Of a stretch of 64,000 nucleotides of DNA, positions 24,528-33,667 are shown piece by piece. Positions within the stretch are counted from its first letter, which is position 1. Each line of letters begins with the position of its first letter. The notes beneath the pieces are model-generated. The model was given only the letters and a program-made list of their open reading frames with translations. It had not been told where the DNA came from and did not search any database. This DNA is from Lunularia cruciata (Eukaryota > Streptophyta > Marchantiopsida > Lunulariales > Lunulariaceae). Location: contig OX419762.1 in the NCBI GenBank assembly GCA_948567375.1, positions 42,079,034 through 42,143,033 on the forward strand, given 5' to 3'. The position numbers and the translations under genes were made by a program.

Positions 24528-25451
24528 TGCCAAAAGTAAAAGTTAGCCTTACCTCTCCCCTGGTTTGTCTCACCAAGAGCTTTCTAATGGTACTTCACTT
24601 ATGTGATTTTGAAATTCCTACAAGAAGATTCCCTAAAATATTCCCTCTTATCAAAGCTTATTTGACCAACTAGATGGGACCATCACCAACATGTCACCAA
24701 TCCAAGAAAGTAATCTAAGCATAGAGCTTGCTGAGAGTTCACCTATCCATGTACCTAATCCTATGGTGGAGCTTCCTTGGAGGAGATCTTCCTTTCCTAT
24801 ATAATAAAGAGAAGGTGCTCCTTTGGGGCATCGTAGGATTGAGTATAAAATTTGTGTTTTCTCTCTTGAAGAGTTCTTGTCCTTGGAGTATTATAGTGTG
24901 TAATTGTGAGTGTTAGTAGAATTTCAAAGTGCAAGTCAATGAGCTTGTTGGATGTTGGATTCCGCAACCTTGATCTTGATTCTATGTGTTTGATCCGGAG
25001 TGATGTGTAATCAAAACAATGCCTTGACAGATCCGTGAAGAATTGTAGTGTTGGTAGTATTCCAAATTTGTGAGTGCAGCATGAGTTTGACATGAAGCAA
25101 TTTTGATCAAGGAAGTTGTGCTTTCAGTGGTGGGGTGGAACACAATTCTGAGGCAAAGTCATTTTGTAGTGAAGTAGCCATCTTTGGAAGAAAATGAATC
25201 ATCACAATCCAAGTTTGTTTGGAAAGTTTTGAAGGAGTTGTGATTATAGAGTGTCAATTTTTTATGAGATTGTGATCAGTGCTTGTTACTCTCTTTTAGG
25301 TGTGGTTTTTACATGAGAGATTAAAGATGCAACCAAGAAGAAGTACATTGTTACATTTTACATTGTATTTGATCCTTTTTGACTTGTATCTTTGTGGGAA
25401 TAAACTTTACTTACTGATTACCATAAAAGTGATACTTGTTGGGTTGTCACA

Positions 25452-26735
25452 ACTAATTACATATACATGCAATTTTGTGAAATTTAAAAATAAACCAAAA
25501 TCTTACAACCACAATTAGATATAATACCTTGCAAGTGAAGCAAACTTGCATAAGTTGAGCCTTTAATCCCATTAGAACTAATCAAGTTCTCGATAGATGA
25601 CTCAAATTCTTGTATTGGGAACTTTTTCCCTTGATCCTCATGCTACATGAACTCCATTTGAATGACTTGTCAATGTCATCCATTCTTGAGTGGACATTCA
25701 ACAATATGATGCTCAATTTGGTGATAATAAAAGCAACCATTATTTTGTCATGGAATTTCCTTATTTGTATTGCCAAGTGATCTCTGTTGGATGGCAATCA
25801 ACCTCCATTGGTGCCAGCTCTTCCACTTGCTTGTAGTGTGTAGGTAGGTTCTATAAAGGTTGAGGTTGAGATCAAGTTGTCACAAGCAAGGAATCAAAAT
25901 GTTGAGTCAATTGCATTGCTTCCTCCAAGTGTTTGGGCTCCCACATGGTCACTTCCAATTTGGCGTGTAACTCTAAATTGATCTAGAGCTTCACCTTCTA
26001 GTATATTTGGAATTTGCATTATGGTGTTCTAGAATTGAGTAATGTAGTTTCTTATAGAACCAATCTACTTCAATTTTGCTAGTCTATCTCATGTGGCATT
26101 TATAGCTCAAAATTGCCCAATTATTGTACACTTGAATTCTTCCCATGTCAAAATTGGCACAACAATCTACCATTCCAAACTTGCTCTACTCTGAATCGCC
26201 ACCATACTTTTGCCACTCCATCCAATTGGCTTGAAGCCAAGAGAATTTTTCACCACTCATCTTGAAGATTTGTAGCTTCAAAACAACATTCACAATCAAA
26301 TAAAAATATTCTCCACTATGTTTAGGAGATTCTTGCCTTCAAATACTTTGGTCTTTAGAAATTGGATTCACTCTTCTCTTTCTCAAAATAGTGTTCTCTT
26401 TACATGCTCTTGTCATTGATGGTTTGGTTCTTCCAACAATCAAGTAAGGTGCTCAATTTGTTGTTGCATAATAATGATAACTTAGTGCATTGTTGCCATG
26501 GCTACTACTCTATCAGATTATCTATAATTATCTCACTTAAAATCTTCACCATTCTCCATAAGTTACAATAGGAAGTACCAAGGGTTCATTGGACAAGGTG
26601 ATCATATTTTAATTTTTTTCCCAAAGTATGAAATGATGCTTGGGTAGTACATGGATACAAAAATCCCAATGGTTCGGTGGAAATCGATTTGGTGGTCCAT
26701 AAATTCCATCTATTCCATTCCTACTCTAATATCAA
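25452..26735 (-). pseudogene. Element 1 gag and start of protease, degraded
   Basis: On the minus strand this 1.28-kb tract matches the gag region 57700-58990 of the complete element. The 71-codon frame at 25582-25797 (FIITKLSIILLNVHSRM) parallels 58669-58869. In a neighbouring frame both encode a zinc-knuckle remnant C-x2-Y-x4-H-x4-C, in which the second cysteine has become tyrosine. Next to the LTR (26735 leftwards) a degenerate tRNA-Met primer site, TGATATTAGAG, is present. Confidence 0.75.
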
Positions 26736-27242
26736 TGTAAAAGACTAAGGAGAGAAATAGGAGAATGGAATAGCAAAGTGAAAGATCACATTGGGACTCT
26801 TGAAGGAGGGAAACTCTAAATGTCTAATATCAAATTTTGCTTTGGTATTTATATAAAACTTACAAGGCTCTTGAGAAGCTTCTCAAGAAGTTTTTTAAAA
26901 GCCACCTTCTTAAAATGCAAGCCAAGCTAATCAGGAAGTTGCTCAAGAAGCTTCTTTCTAAAATACATCTACTTGGCATGCAAGTTAAGCTAGTTGGGAA
27001 GAATCCCAAGAAGTTTATTTCTAGAAGTCATCTACTTGGCGTGCAAGTTAAACTAGCTAGGAAACTTCCCAAGAAGCTTCCTCTTAGAAGTCACTATGTG
27101 GCATGCACATTACCCAATACTTGGAAGGTATCAAGTAGCTTCTTAGATGCTTCTAGAATATTCTTATAATTCATGTCTAATTTGGTCTATTTGCTTCTTC
27201 ATTAGTCTTTACTAACTCATCTGTAAACTCCATATTGTTACA
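26736..27242 (-). repeat. 5' LTR of element 1
   Basis: This 507-bp LTR is the longest of the family here. Minus-strand ends are TGTAACAATATGGAG and CTTTTACA. A TATA-like TATATAAATACC lies near 26848-26860. The perfect heat-shock element TTCTAGAATATTC is at 27151-27163. Extra about 60-bp subrepeats account for the greater length compared with 17324-17749. Confidence 0.85.
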
Positions 27243-27589
27243 TTTTGCCTCTTGGAAATTTTTGGGTTAGAATGGAAGGTTTGGAATTGGATATTGAATT
27301 TTTTATGTGTAATTGAATATTGAATGAATTCAATGGATTTGATTGATAAAGGAGCCTTGGTTTTATTGCAAAATGATGCTTGCTCCCATTTTAGATTTTC
27401 TCATGTTTGTTTGAAAAAAAGATTGCATGGAGTCGCTCATGAGTGGTGTGGGTTTGCTTGGAAAATGTGTGAAGCATTCAATGTCAGAATTGTACCTTTT
27501 AGAGGGTTCTAAAACCTCTAGTAATAAAATCTTTGAATATGAGTAAACACTTAATGCTCTACTTGATCTATCTATGAGTTGTGTGTTTA
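27243..27589. other. Spacer with a short open frame, nothing recognised
   Basis: A plus-strand frame at 27324-27512 (62 codons, including HVCLKKRLHGVAHEWCGFA) looks protein-like but has no recognisable domain. It is most likely the host transposon or gene relic into which element 1 inserted. Confidence 0.35.
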
Positions 27590-27870
27590 AGATTTTTAGT
27601 GTTTCTATGCTTTAATGTATAGTGTTTCTATAAAGTGTTTACATACTTATTATTTATATACTTTAATGTGTAGTGTTTCTATAAAGTTTTTACATACTAT
27701 TATTTATATACTTTAATGTGTAGTGTTTCTATAAATTGTTTCTATACTTAGTGTTTAATGTATAGTGTTTCTCCACTTAGTGTTTCTATTATATTACGCA
27801 TGTTGCTATATAGTGTTTTTGTAAAGTGTTTCTATAATTAATATTGTTGTTATGTTATTTGTGTTGCTAT
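27590..27870. repeat. AT-rich minisatellite, about 51-bp unit
   Basis: Units beginning TAGTGTTTCTATAAA start at 27620 and 27671 and, truncated, at 27721. The submotif AGTGTTTCTA recurs irregularly to about 27835. The array is about 80 percent A+T. Confidence 0.8.
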
Positions 27871-28229
27871 ACTTTAATGTTCTATTCTTTTTATAATTTA
27901 AGTCCATTCTTAGAATGTTTAGGAATATTTCAAGAGCCCCAATCAGTTCACATAATGAATAGTGAATATTATAACCTTATCATTATGATAAATATAAAAT
28001 ATACAAGGGATAATTCATCATATCACCATACTTGTAGAGGAGAAGAGGAAAATATGGATAGAAGTGTACAAGTAATCTTATCATTATGTAAATATATAAA
28101 TTTATGTAAATGTGGTGCCAAATGAAGAAGTGATCCTAATATAATACAAAATTTTACAAGTGGTCATAGTATAATACCATATAATAACATTGTCCCACAT
28201 CTATTGGAAATTTATAAGTAACATTGTCC
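27871..28229. other. AT-rich spacer, nothing recognised
   Basis: A 93-codon plus-strand frame (27844-28125) overlaps the minisatellite and has no protein-like features. The phrase ACATTGTCCCA occurs twice near 28190-28230. Confidence 0.4.
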
Positions 28230-28600
28230 CAATGATATTTTGCTCCTTTTATTTTTGCATCTTTGGCCAACATGATGCACAAGGTTTGATTGGTTCTCTC
28301 TGCCAAGCCATTAGAGTTTAGCTTGAGATAGTCACTTTATGTGTGATAGAGAAATATCATGGTATGGCTACTTGTAAACTTTCCTCCTCTCTAAGAAACC
28401 AACTCCAAAAGGTACCCAAACCTAGTGATGATATTTTCATAAAGAAATCTACAAACTTCATCTTCATTCTTGTCTTGCAATAGTCTAGCCTCAACCCACT
28501 TGGTAAGGTAATTAATAATTACTACAATGTACCAATTATTCCTTGTGGTTCTATTAAGAGGACCTACAAAGTCTATTCTCCACTTCTGACTACATGGTGA
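28230..28600 (-). pseudogene. Integrase core of a second Ty3 lineage (Tat/Athila-like), fragment
   Basis: The minus strand from about 28580 reads RIDFVGPLNRTTRNNWYIVV, then INYLTKWVEARLLQDKNEDE, the start of a retroviral-type integrase catalytic domain with its first aspartate. About 70 residues later NGLAERTNQTL carries the catalytic glutamate. The wording (IVVxIxYxTKWVEA) is that of non-chromovirus Ty3 elements and differs clearly from the integrases of the chromoviruses here. Stops occur between the motifs. No adjacent reverse transcriptase is recognisable. Confidence 0.75.
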
Positions 28601-28604
28601 GGCC

Positions 28605-29050
28605 CACCATCACTTGCACCATTTGCACCATCAGACATACTTTTAGAGGGACCATTAGGGTTGGAAACCTAGGTCAAGACCAAGGGGTATACTTTCAAAG
28701 TGCAGCTCTAGAGAGCTCACTTCTCTGATGTTGAGCCTTCAAGTTCCTAGCTATGGTGGAGAGGATCCAATGAGCATCACCTAGAGTCTCTTAGCTAGAG
28801 TGGGTGTGGCTTGACTATAATCAATGCCTAGTTGTTGGTAGATTATTGAGTGATAAATCAAGTATTGATCTAATTGAGTGTGATTCAAGTTGAGAACAAA
28901 CTGATTATTGTGGCACTTTAGAGTCCATGTATGACTTATGTGTGAGTTGTGCTTCTATAGTGTATGATGTTGACAACAATGTATGTTGTGTAATGATGTA
29001 TATACGCATGGCAAGATGAGTAATCCTCTTTGAAATTGCATCTTGTAGGA
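28605..29050 (+). repeat. Dispersed repeat shared with 52700-53110 (inverted)
   Basis: From CCATTAGGGTTGG (about 28655) to ATGATGTATATACGCATGGCA (about 29010) the sequence corresponds to the reverse complement of 52760-53110, including AGAGAGCTCACYTCTCTGA, AGAGTGGGTGTGGCTTGACT and TAGAGTCCATGTATGACTT. Its position beside an integrase relic suggests an LTR or untranslated end of that element, but LTR termini were not identified. Confidence 0.65.
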
Positions 29051-29949
29051 TCTAAAACCAAAAACATTGCTATTATCATCTAATCATCTTGGATCATATA
29101 CAAGTTTTCACTATCTTGTGTTCTTTGTAAAGTATACTAATGCTCTCTCCAAGTAAGATATCCACTTTCTTGTGCTATGGAAAGTATTAGATCTCCAATG
29201 GCACCATAGGTGGCTATCAATTGTACTCCAAAGGGGTAGTGGGTCATATAGACAGATCCCTATTGCATCTAATTTAATACTTGTAGTACATCTAGTGAAG
29301 ATGCCAAAGGGTCTATTTGCATCTTTGTTATCACTTGTAAGTATGAGAACCAAATACAGGTAAAACCTTATCATTATAGAGAAGTAGCTAGTTTGAGTCA
29401 AAATGCTCTAATGCATAATCAAGCTAGGATCCAAGAGCCTACACCCTTACCAAAGCAAGAGAAAAGATATCCCTTAATAAAAGAAGGAATGGATGAGTCA
29501 ACTAAGAGAGAATATAATGCTTATTGAAACTATTGATTGATAAAGGAAGATTGCAAATCTTTGGTCCAATCAAAGGTAAAGAGGAAAAGGATAGAATGTC
29601 CTCTTGAGCATGTGGGATAATTTATCTGTAATTTGCTGCAATAACATATTGAGAGAAAAAGTCTCCTTACTCCATCTTTATCACATACATCCCCAAGGTT
29701 GGCTTATCAACAAACACAAAATGGGAGGAAAGTAGAGGTAATAAAAAGCCCAACTACCAAAAAATGCTACAAGTGCCATCTCCTCTATAGATAGTAGTTT
29801 TATCCTCCATACTAGATCAATAGAGATGTTTATCTAAGTGCCAAATCTCATGGCATAGATTCAAAAGTCCTTGATCTTATGATTTCACCAAAGATTCTAA
29901 TTGTACTCCTATCCAAAGCTTCAAACCAGATAGGAAGTTTGAACAAGGA
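29051..29949. other. Degraded, probably transposon-derived sequence
   Basis: A 96-codon minus-strand frame (29111-29401) and several shorter ones exist, none recognisable. The left part continues from the dispersed repeat. The right part grades into the reverse transcriptase relic. Confidence 0.35.
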
Positions 29950-30720
29950 AGAATGGTACAAAGTAGGTAAGGTTGTCAATGGGCATACTAGAGGAGAGTA
30001 TACCAAATGCCACATATAGATCTCCTAGTAGAGGAAGGTCATTTGTATAAAAAATCTCCTTTATAAGAGCAACATCTAAAATTGTGTGATAAATTCTCAA
30101 ATCCTAATGGCACTCCAAGAATACATAGGCTATCTATATATGTGACACACTTCTCTAGAAGATGGACACGAGGAGGGATACCTAAAGTGTATTTTACTCT
30201 ACACTTTGAGACCTTGACTCTCAAGCTTACAAGATGAAGCTTGGAATTGAAGTGGTCAAAGGCTTGTCTAATCTAATCTACAAGGTCCACAATATTTGTA
30301 TTGTCTATGAGGGTGGGAAAGACATGGCTTGGCATAGCCAAAATAATAGATAAGAGAGCTCAAAAATAGCAAATAAAGATCCCCTAAAGGATCTTCTAAT
30401 CTTGTACTGACAACTAATTGCAAGATAGTAATTCTTTCTTGTAAGAAACCATGCTATTAATAAAGCAAAGAAGGAAAATCATAGACAAACTACACAAAAG
30501 AGATAAGACTTGGAAAGGAGCCACCAACTGTCCTAAGCTCTCTAAAGACAAATTCGTATAAATGATATTAAAAACATTCTCAATATCCACTTGTAGAAAA
30601 ACTCAATCTAAGTGGATACTTAGGGGTGCTTTGATGCCTAAATATATAGCTTCACAACCTCCCAATGTAGCAACACAAACTGATGTGGACTAAGGTGGTA
30701 TTGGAAGTAAAAATGATGTT
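29950..30720 (-). pseudogene. Non-LTR (LINE-like) reverse transcriptase relic
   Basis: The minus strand carries, in order, VATLGGCEA (about 30650-30676), a first catalytic block reading LDIENVFNI (about 30575-30600), FPTLIDNTNIV where active enzymes have an FADD-like box ending DDT (about 30310-30340), LRVKVSKCRVKYTLGIPPR (about 30170-30230), and LCILGVPLGFENL (about 30095-30135). This order and wording are those of the LINE-type reverse transcriptase genes scattered in bryophyte, lycophyte and other plant genomes. The second aspartate of the active site is asparagine and stops interrupt the frame, so it is inactive. Confidence 0.7.
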
Positions 30721-32037
30721 GGAGGACAATGGTTCAGCTAATAAGATGCAAGAAGACCTCTCCAAAAGTAATTGGTGTAATTCTTCTTGTGTCCTTTTCC
30801 ATCACAAGAAGTTGAATGGAACTTAGCAAATTGAAGTAGGAATGTCTCTCCTCTCACTTAGAATAACTTGGTAAAACAATTAGAAGGATCACTTGCTTGG
30901 AAGAAATATCTAGATGGTCATAAACCATCCTTGACAAGCCTCTTGAGGCATGGAGTTATGCACAATGAATGGGCAATTAGAAATCTATCTAGATATAAAT
31001 GCTCTGTAAGCCAATACTCTAAGATTACTAATTATACTCTTTGTTTTGCCAAAGGGTGTAATCCGACAATCAGACAAACCATAAACAAAGTATGTAAGCC
31101 TCGTGTTGCCCTATTATACTCTCCAACCTGATCCAATATCCTATATCATTGTAATCAAGTGGAATCTATGATATCTTATGGCTAAACATGTCTCCTATAA
31201 TGTGTAACCCAAACAGACTCCTCGTGTAGGTTGCACAATCCTTTGCTTGGATTCTACAAAATCTAGTTGCAACCTCTCTTTGCCCTATACGTTCCATCTT
31301 GTATGACAAAGATACCATCTCAAGAGTAAGATGAATAAGCACATGTTATCTCATCCAAGGGATCTTGTCCCAATTGATAACACCAATTGATTGAGTGGTA
31401 CGTGAAAAGCCTTTCTAGCCTCATCATGGATTGTACAAGAAGCCCGTGGAATAAGCATTACCATGGAAAACTAGTCTCAAATAGCTCCAAAATTCAACTT
31501 GCTTGAATACTAACCATTTCCACGACTTGATTAATATTCCCAAAATGTCAACAAAAGAATGAACTTAACATATATAATCTACAGTGTCAATGGTCCAATC
31601 ATATCCTTGTGCATCTTTCCCACTAGGGTATCCCTTATGAGATAAATATTCTATGACACAACGGGCGTGGTATACCCTGAGTTGCTCTAGATGACTCTAC
31701 ATGGGAAGAAGTGAATCCATAATTAACAAAAGAACAATGATAATAACATGAGATGTTACTTTTTTATCTCCTCATGCTTGCAAAACAACAATCCATTCAT
31801 ATCTCACTTACATGAATAATTTTGAAAGCCCTGCAACCTATAAAGTCTTGTAACTTGTATTTCATATCTTATTAGTTTTTGAACTAAAATTCACTCAAGA
31901 GAGTTGACCGATTACTCGTCATTCCTTTACATTTGAATCATACTAACGTTTGAAACAAGATTGTTGCCTACTATTGTAAGGTTTGTAGGGTTATACATTA
32001 TAGGGTTTGTACCTAGGTACTTAGAGGAGGGGGTTGT
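30721..32037. other. Degraded sequence, no supportable gene
   Basis: An 87-codon plus-strand frame at 30868-31131 is the longest. It lies where the upstream part of the LINE-like element (on the other strand) would be, and is probably accidental. Composition is AT-rich and no LTR or inverted ends were seen. Confidence 0.4.
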
Positions 32038-32205
32038 CGGACAGAATTGCCTTGGGAGAGGATGGGGATGACGAACGGAACTCCCTCTGGATACGGGGAA
32101 CATCGGACGAAACTACCCCTGGAATGGGGACGACGGACGGGGAACTAGGAAGGCACTAGGGACGAGGACAACAGGTGACAAATAGAACTGCCTCTAGGGA
32201 CGGGT
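32038..32205. repeat. G-rich degenerate tandem repeat
   Basis: Irregular units built on GGGGACGACGGACGGAACT and CCTCTGG recur about five times over 170 bp. The tract stands out as purine-rich and GC-rich against its AT-rich surroundings and marks the boundary with the gene island. Confidence 0.6.
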
Positions 32206-33667
32206 CTTTTATGTGTTTAAAACAGAACTGTTCATAGATATCTGTTCTTCCTAAATAAACCATTCCACCAAAATTTCACATTTCATGTCAGTTCTACACC
32301 GTTATTGTTCTCCAAAACATTTAAATGACAGTTAATTCAAAAGTCCTCAACTACAGATAATTCCAATCCGTTTCCCGGTTACCACGATAAACAAAGATGA
32401 CCGGCCATGTTCTATGTGAAGCTGGTAATAGGTGAAATTCCTTCAAATATAGTAGGTAATTCAAGAACAAAATCTAGTTGTTCGCAAAAATAGGTGCCAA
32501 ATAGGACTCACTGGCCACGTCCAGCTAAAATGGATGCTGTTAAGTCTTCCTGCCAATTTGGGGTACCGCGAAGTGTAGGTGCCACATTTGAGGTACTGTT
32601 AAGTCCATCTGTGCTAAATCCAGGTCAAATACCAGATCTCCAAAAGTGAATTCTCAACTACCACGTGTTATGGAACTGGAGGTGTTGACTAATGTAAAAT
32701 CCACGGCAAGTCGTAACGTCTGGGGTGCCGAAACTAGCCACTTGACATGGTCAAGTGGATAGGTCGGTCTGGTCCGATCTAAACTCGGGAACGATTCGCG
32801 TCGATGTCCGTTTTGGACGCTGAGGATGCGCGATGTTGGAATCATCTGTGGTATCTTTGTGGACTGGCTTTTGGTAGATCTCAGAACGCGTGAACAGAGG
32901 AGTACAGTGCTCATTATTTGTCTCCAATGTGGGACCCCGATTTTGAGCTTACAGTGTTCAAATTGCTTCGTGCAGGCAGTCTTTGAGCGTCTGGTTGAGG
33001 GAAAAAGAGTGTTTCTCGGATTTGAGTGGGCTGAAAATCTAACTTGGACGAAAGTTTGCGCGTTTTGTGAATCGGACGTTGCAAACTTTCTAGCCAAGTT
33101 TGCTTCGAGCGGACGCCGTCGTCTGCCTGCATTGGGCCAGATCTGCAAATGAATGAGTGAATCAATGGTAGAGTGTTTGAAGAATTGACTCTGTCATTCT
33201 CTCCGTGCTGAGCAGAAAGGCAGCGACTCCACGGACTTGAATATCGAATCCATACGGATGATAGCTGTAGCGAGTTTAGAATCCAGGATTTGCTTTTGAA
33301 ATTCATATGTAGTCTCTCCTTTTCTGAGGGGTATGATTGACGAGTTGTTGCAAATGCCAGAAGAATCAGAAAGTTCCACAGCCAACGGTGTAGGTAAAGG
33401 TACATATTTTTCTTAACGCGAACGGTGGGGTCTGATAACAGATGAGCTCTTCTCAAAAGCTTAAGTGAAGCCCTCCCCATCTCTTACTGCATTGCCACGA
33501 TGAGATCCTGTCCATCTTCCATATCTCTACGGTGATTTGCATCTATCATGAATTGCAAGAACCCCTCGTTGGACCTGAACTGAGTGTGTGGAGGTTTCGT
33601 AGGTTTGGGTTGAAATATAAGTTTACAGCGCATTTCGGGATTGAATTGGTATACCGTCTGAAGACCA
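32206..33667. other. Upstream region of the LRR gene
   Basis: No gene is supported. Open frames of 108 to 188 codons on both strands (32654-33480) overlap one another in antisense and carry no recognisable domain. The sequence immediately before 33668 should hold the promoter and 5' untranslated region of the LRR gene, with an in-frame TGA directly upstream of the start (33660-33662). Confidence 0.45.

Larger units (their letters stand above)
21078..25451. mobile_element. 4.4-kb unclassified insertion inside element 1 protease
   Basis: The protease coding of element 1 breaks at 21077 and resumes at 25452. The insert starts TGTGGTACCCA and ends TGGGTTGTCACA. Read as inverted ends these are TGTG-GTACCCA and TGTGACAACCCA, an imperfect terminal inverted repeat of about 12 bp. 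Flanks are GCTAA (21073-21077) and ACTAA (25452-25456), a 5-bp target duplication with one mismatch. The ends also satisfy TG...CA, but I find no second copy of either end inside, so long terminal repeats are not demonstrated. The interior holds plus-strand coding relics, including a coiled-coil frame, and TATA-like promoter regions near 23993 and 24800. Its class is uncertain. Confidence 0.6.
17324..27242 (-). mobile_element. Degraded Ty3/gypsy chromovirus (element 1), split by a 4.4-kb insertion
   Basis: Read on the minus strand, the order is 5' LTR (27242-26736), degenerate tRNA-Met primer site, gag with a damaged zinc knuckle, protease, reverse transcriptase, RNase H, integrase, chromodomain and 3' LTR (17749-17324). 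Without the insertion 21078-25451 it is about 5.5 kb, the same as the complete element at 57274-62724. Stops and frameshifts occur throughout pol. The reverse transcriptase active site reads FMCDILIYS, where an aspartate of the usual DD pair has become cysteine, so the element is dead. The flanking 5-mers (AAAAG left, TTTTG right) do not match, so the target duplication has been lost, or the two LTRs come from different insertions. Confidence 0.85.

Noticed and set aside
21078..25451. Interpretation of the 4.4-kb insertion as a standard LTR retrotransposon
   Set aside because: The ends fit TG...CA with a 5-bp target duplication, but no internal second copy of either end and no pol domains could be found, so LTRs are not demonstrated.
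17324..27242. Target-site duplication for element 1
   Set aside because: The 5-mers outside the two LTRs (AAAAG and TTTTG) do not match.
32654..33480. Minus-strand frames of 164 and 188 codons upstream of the LRR gene
   Set aside because: They overlap each other and plus-strand frames of similar length, and show no domain or codon pattern like the neighbouring genes.
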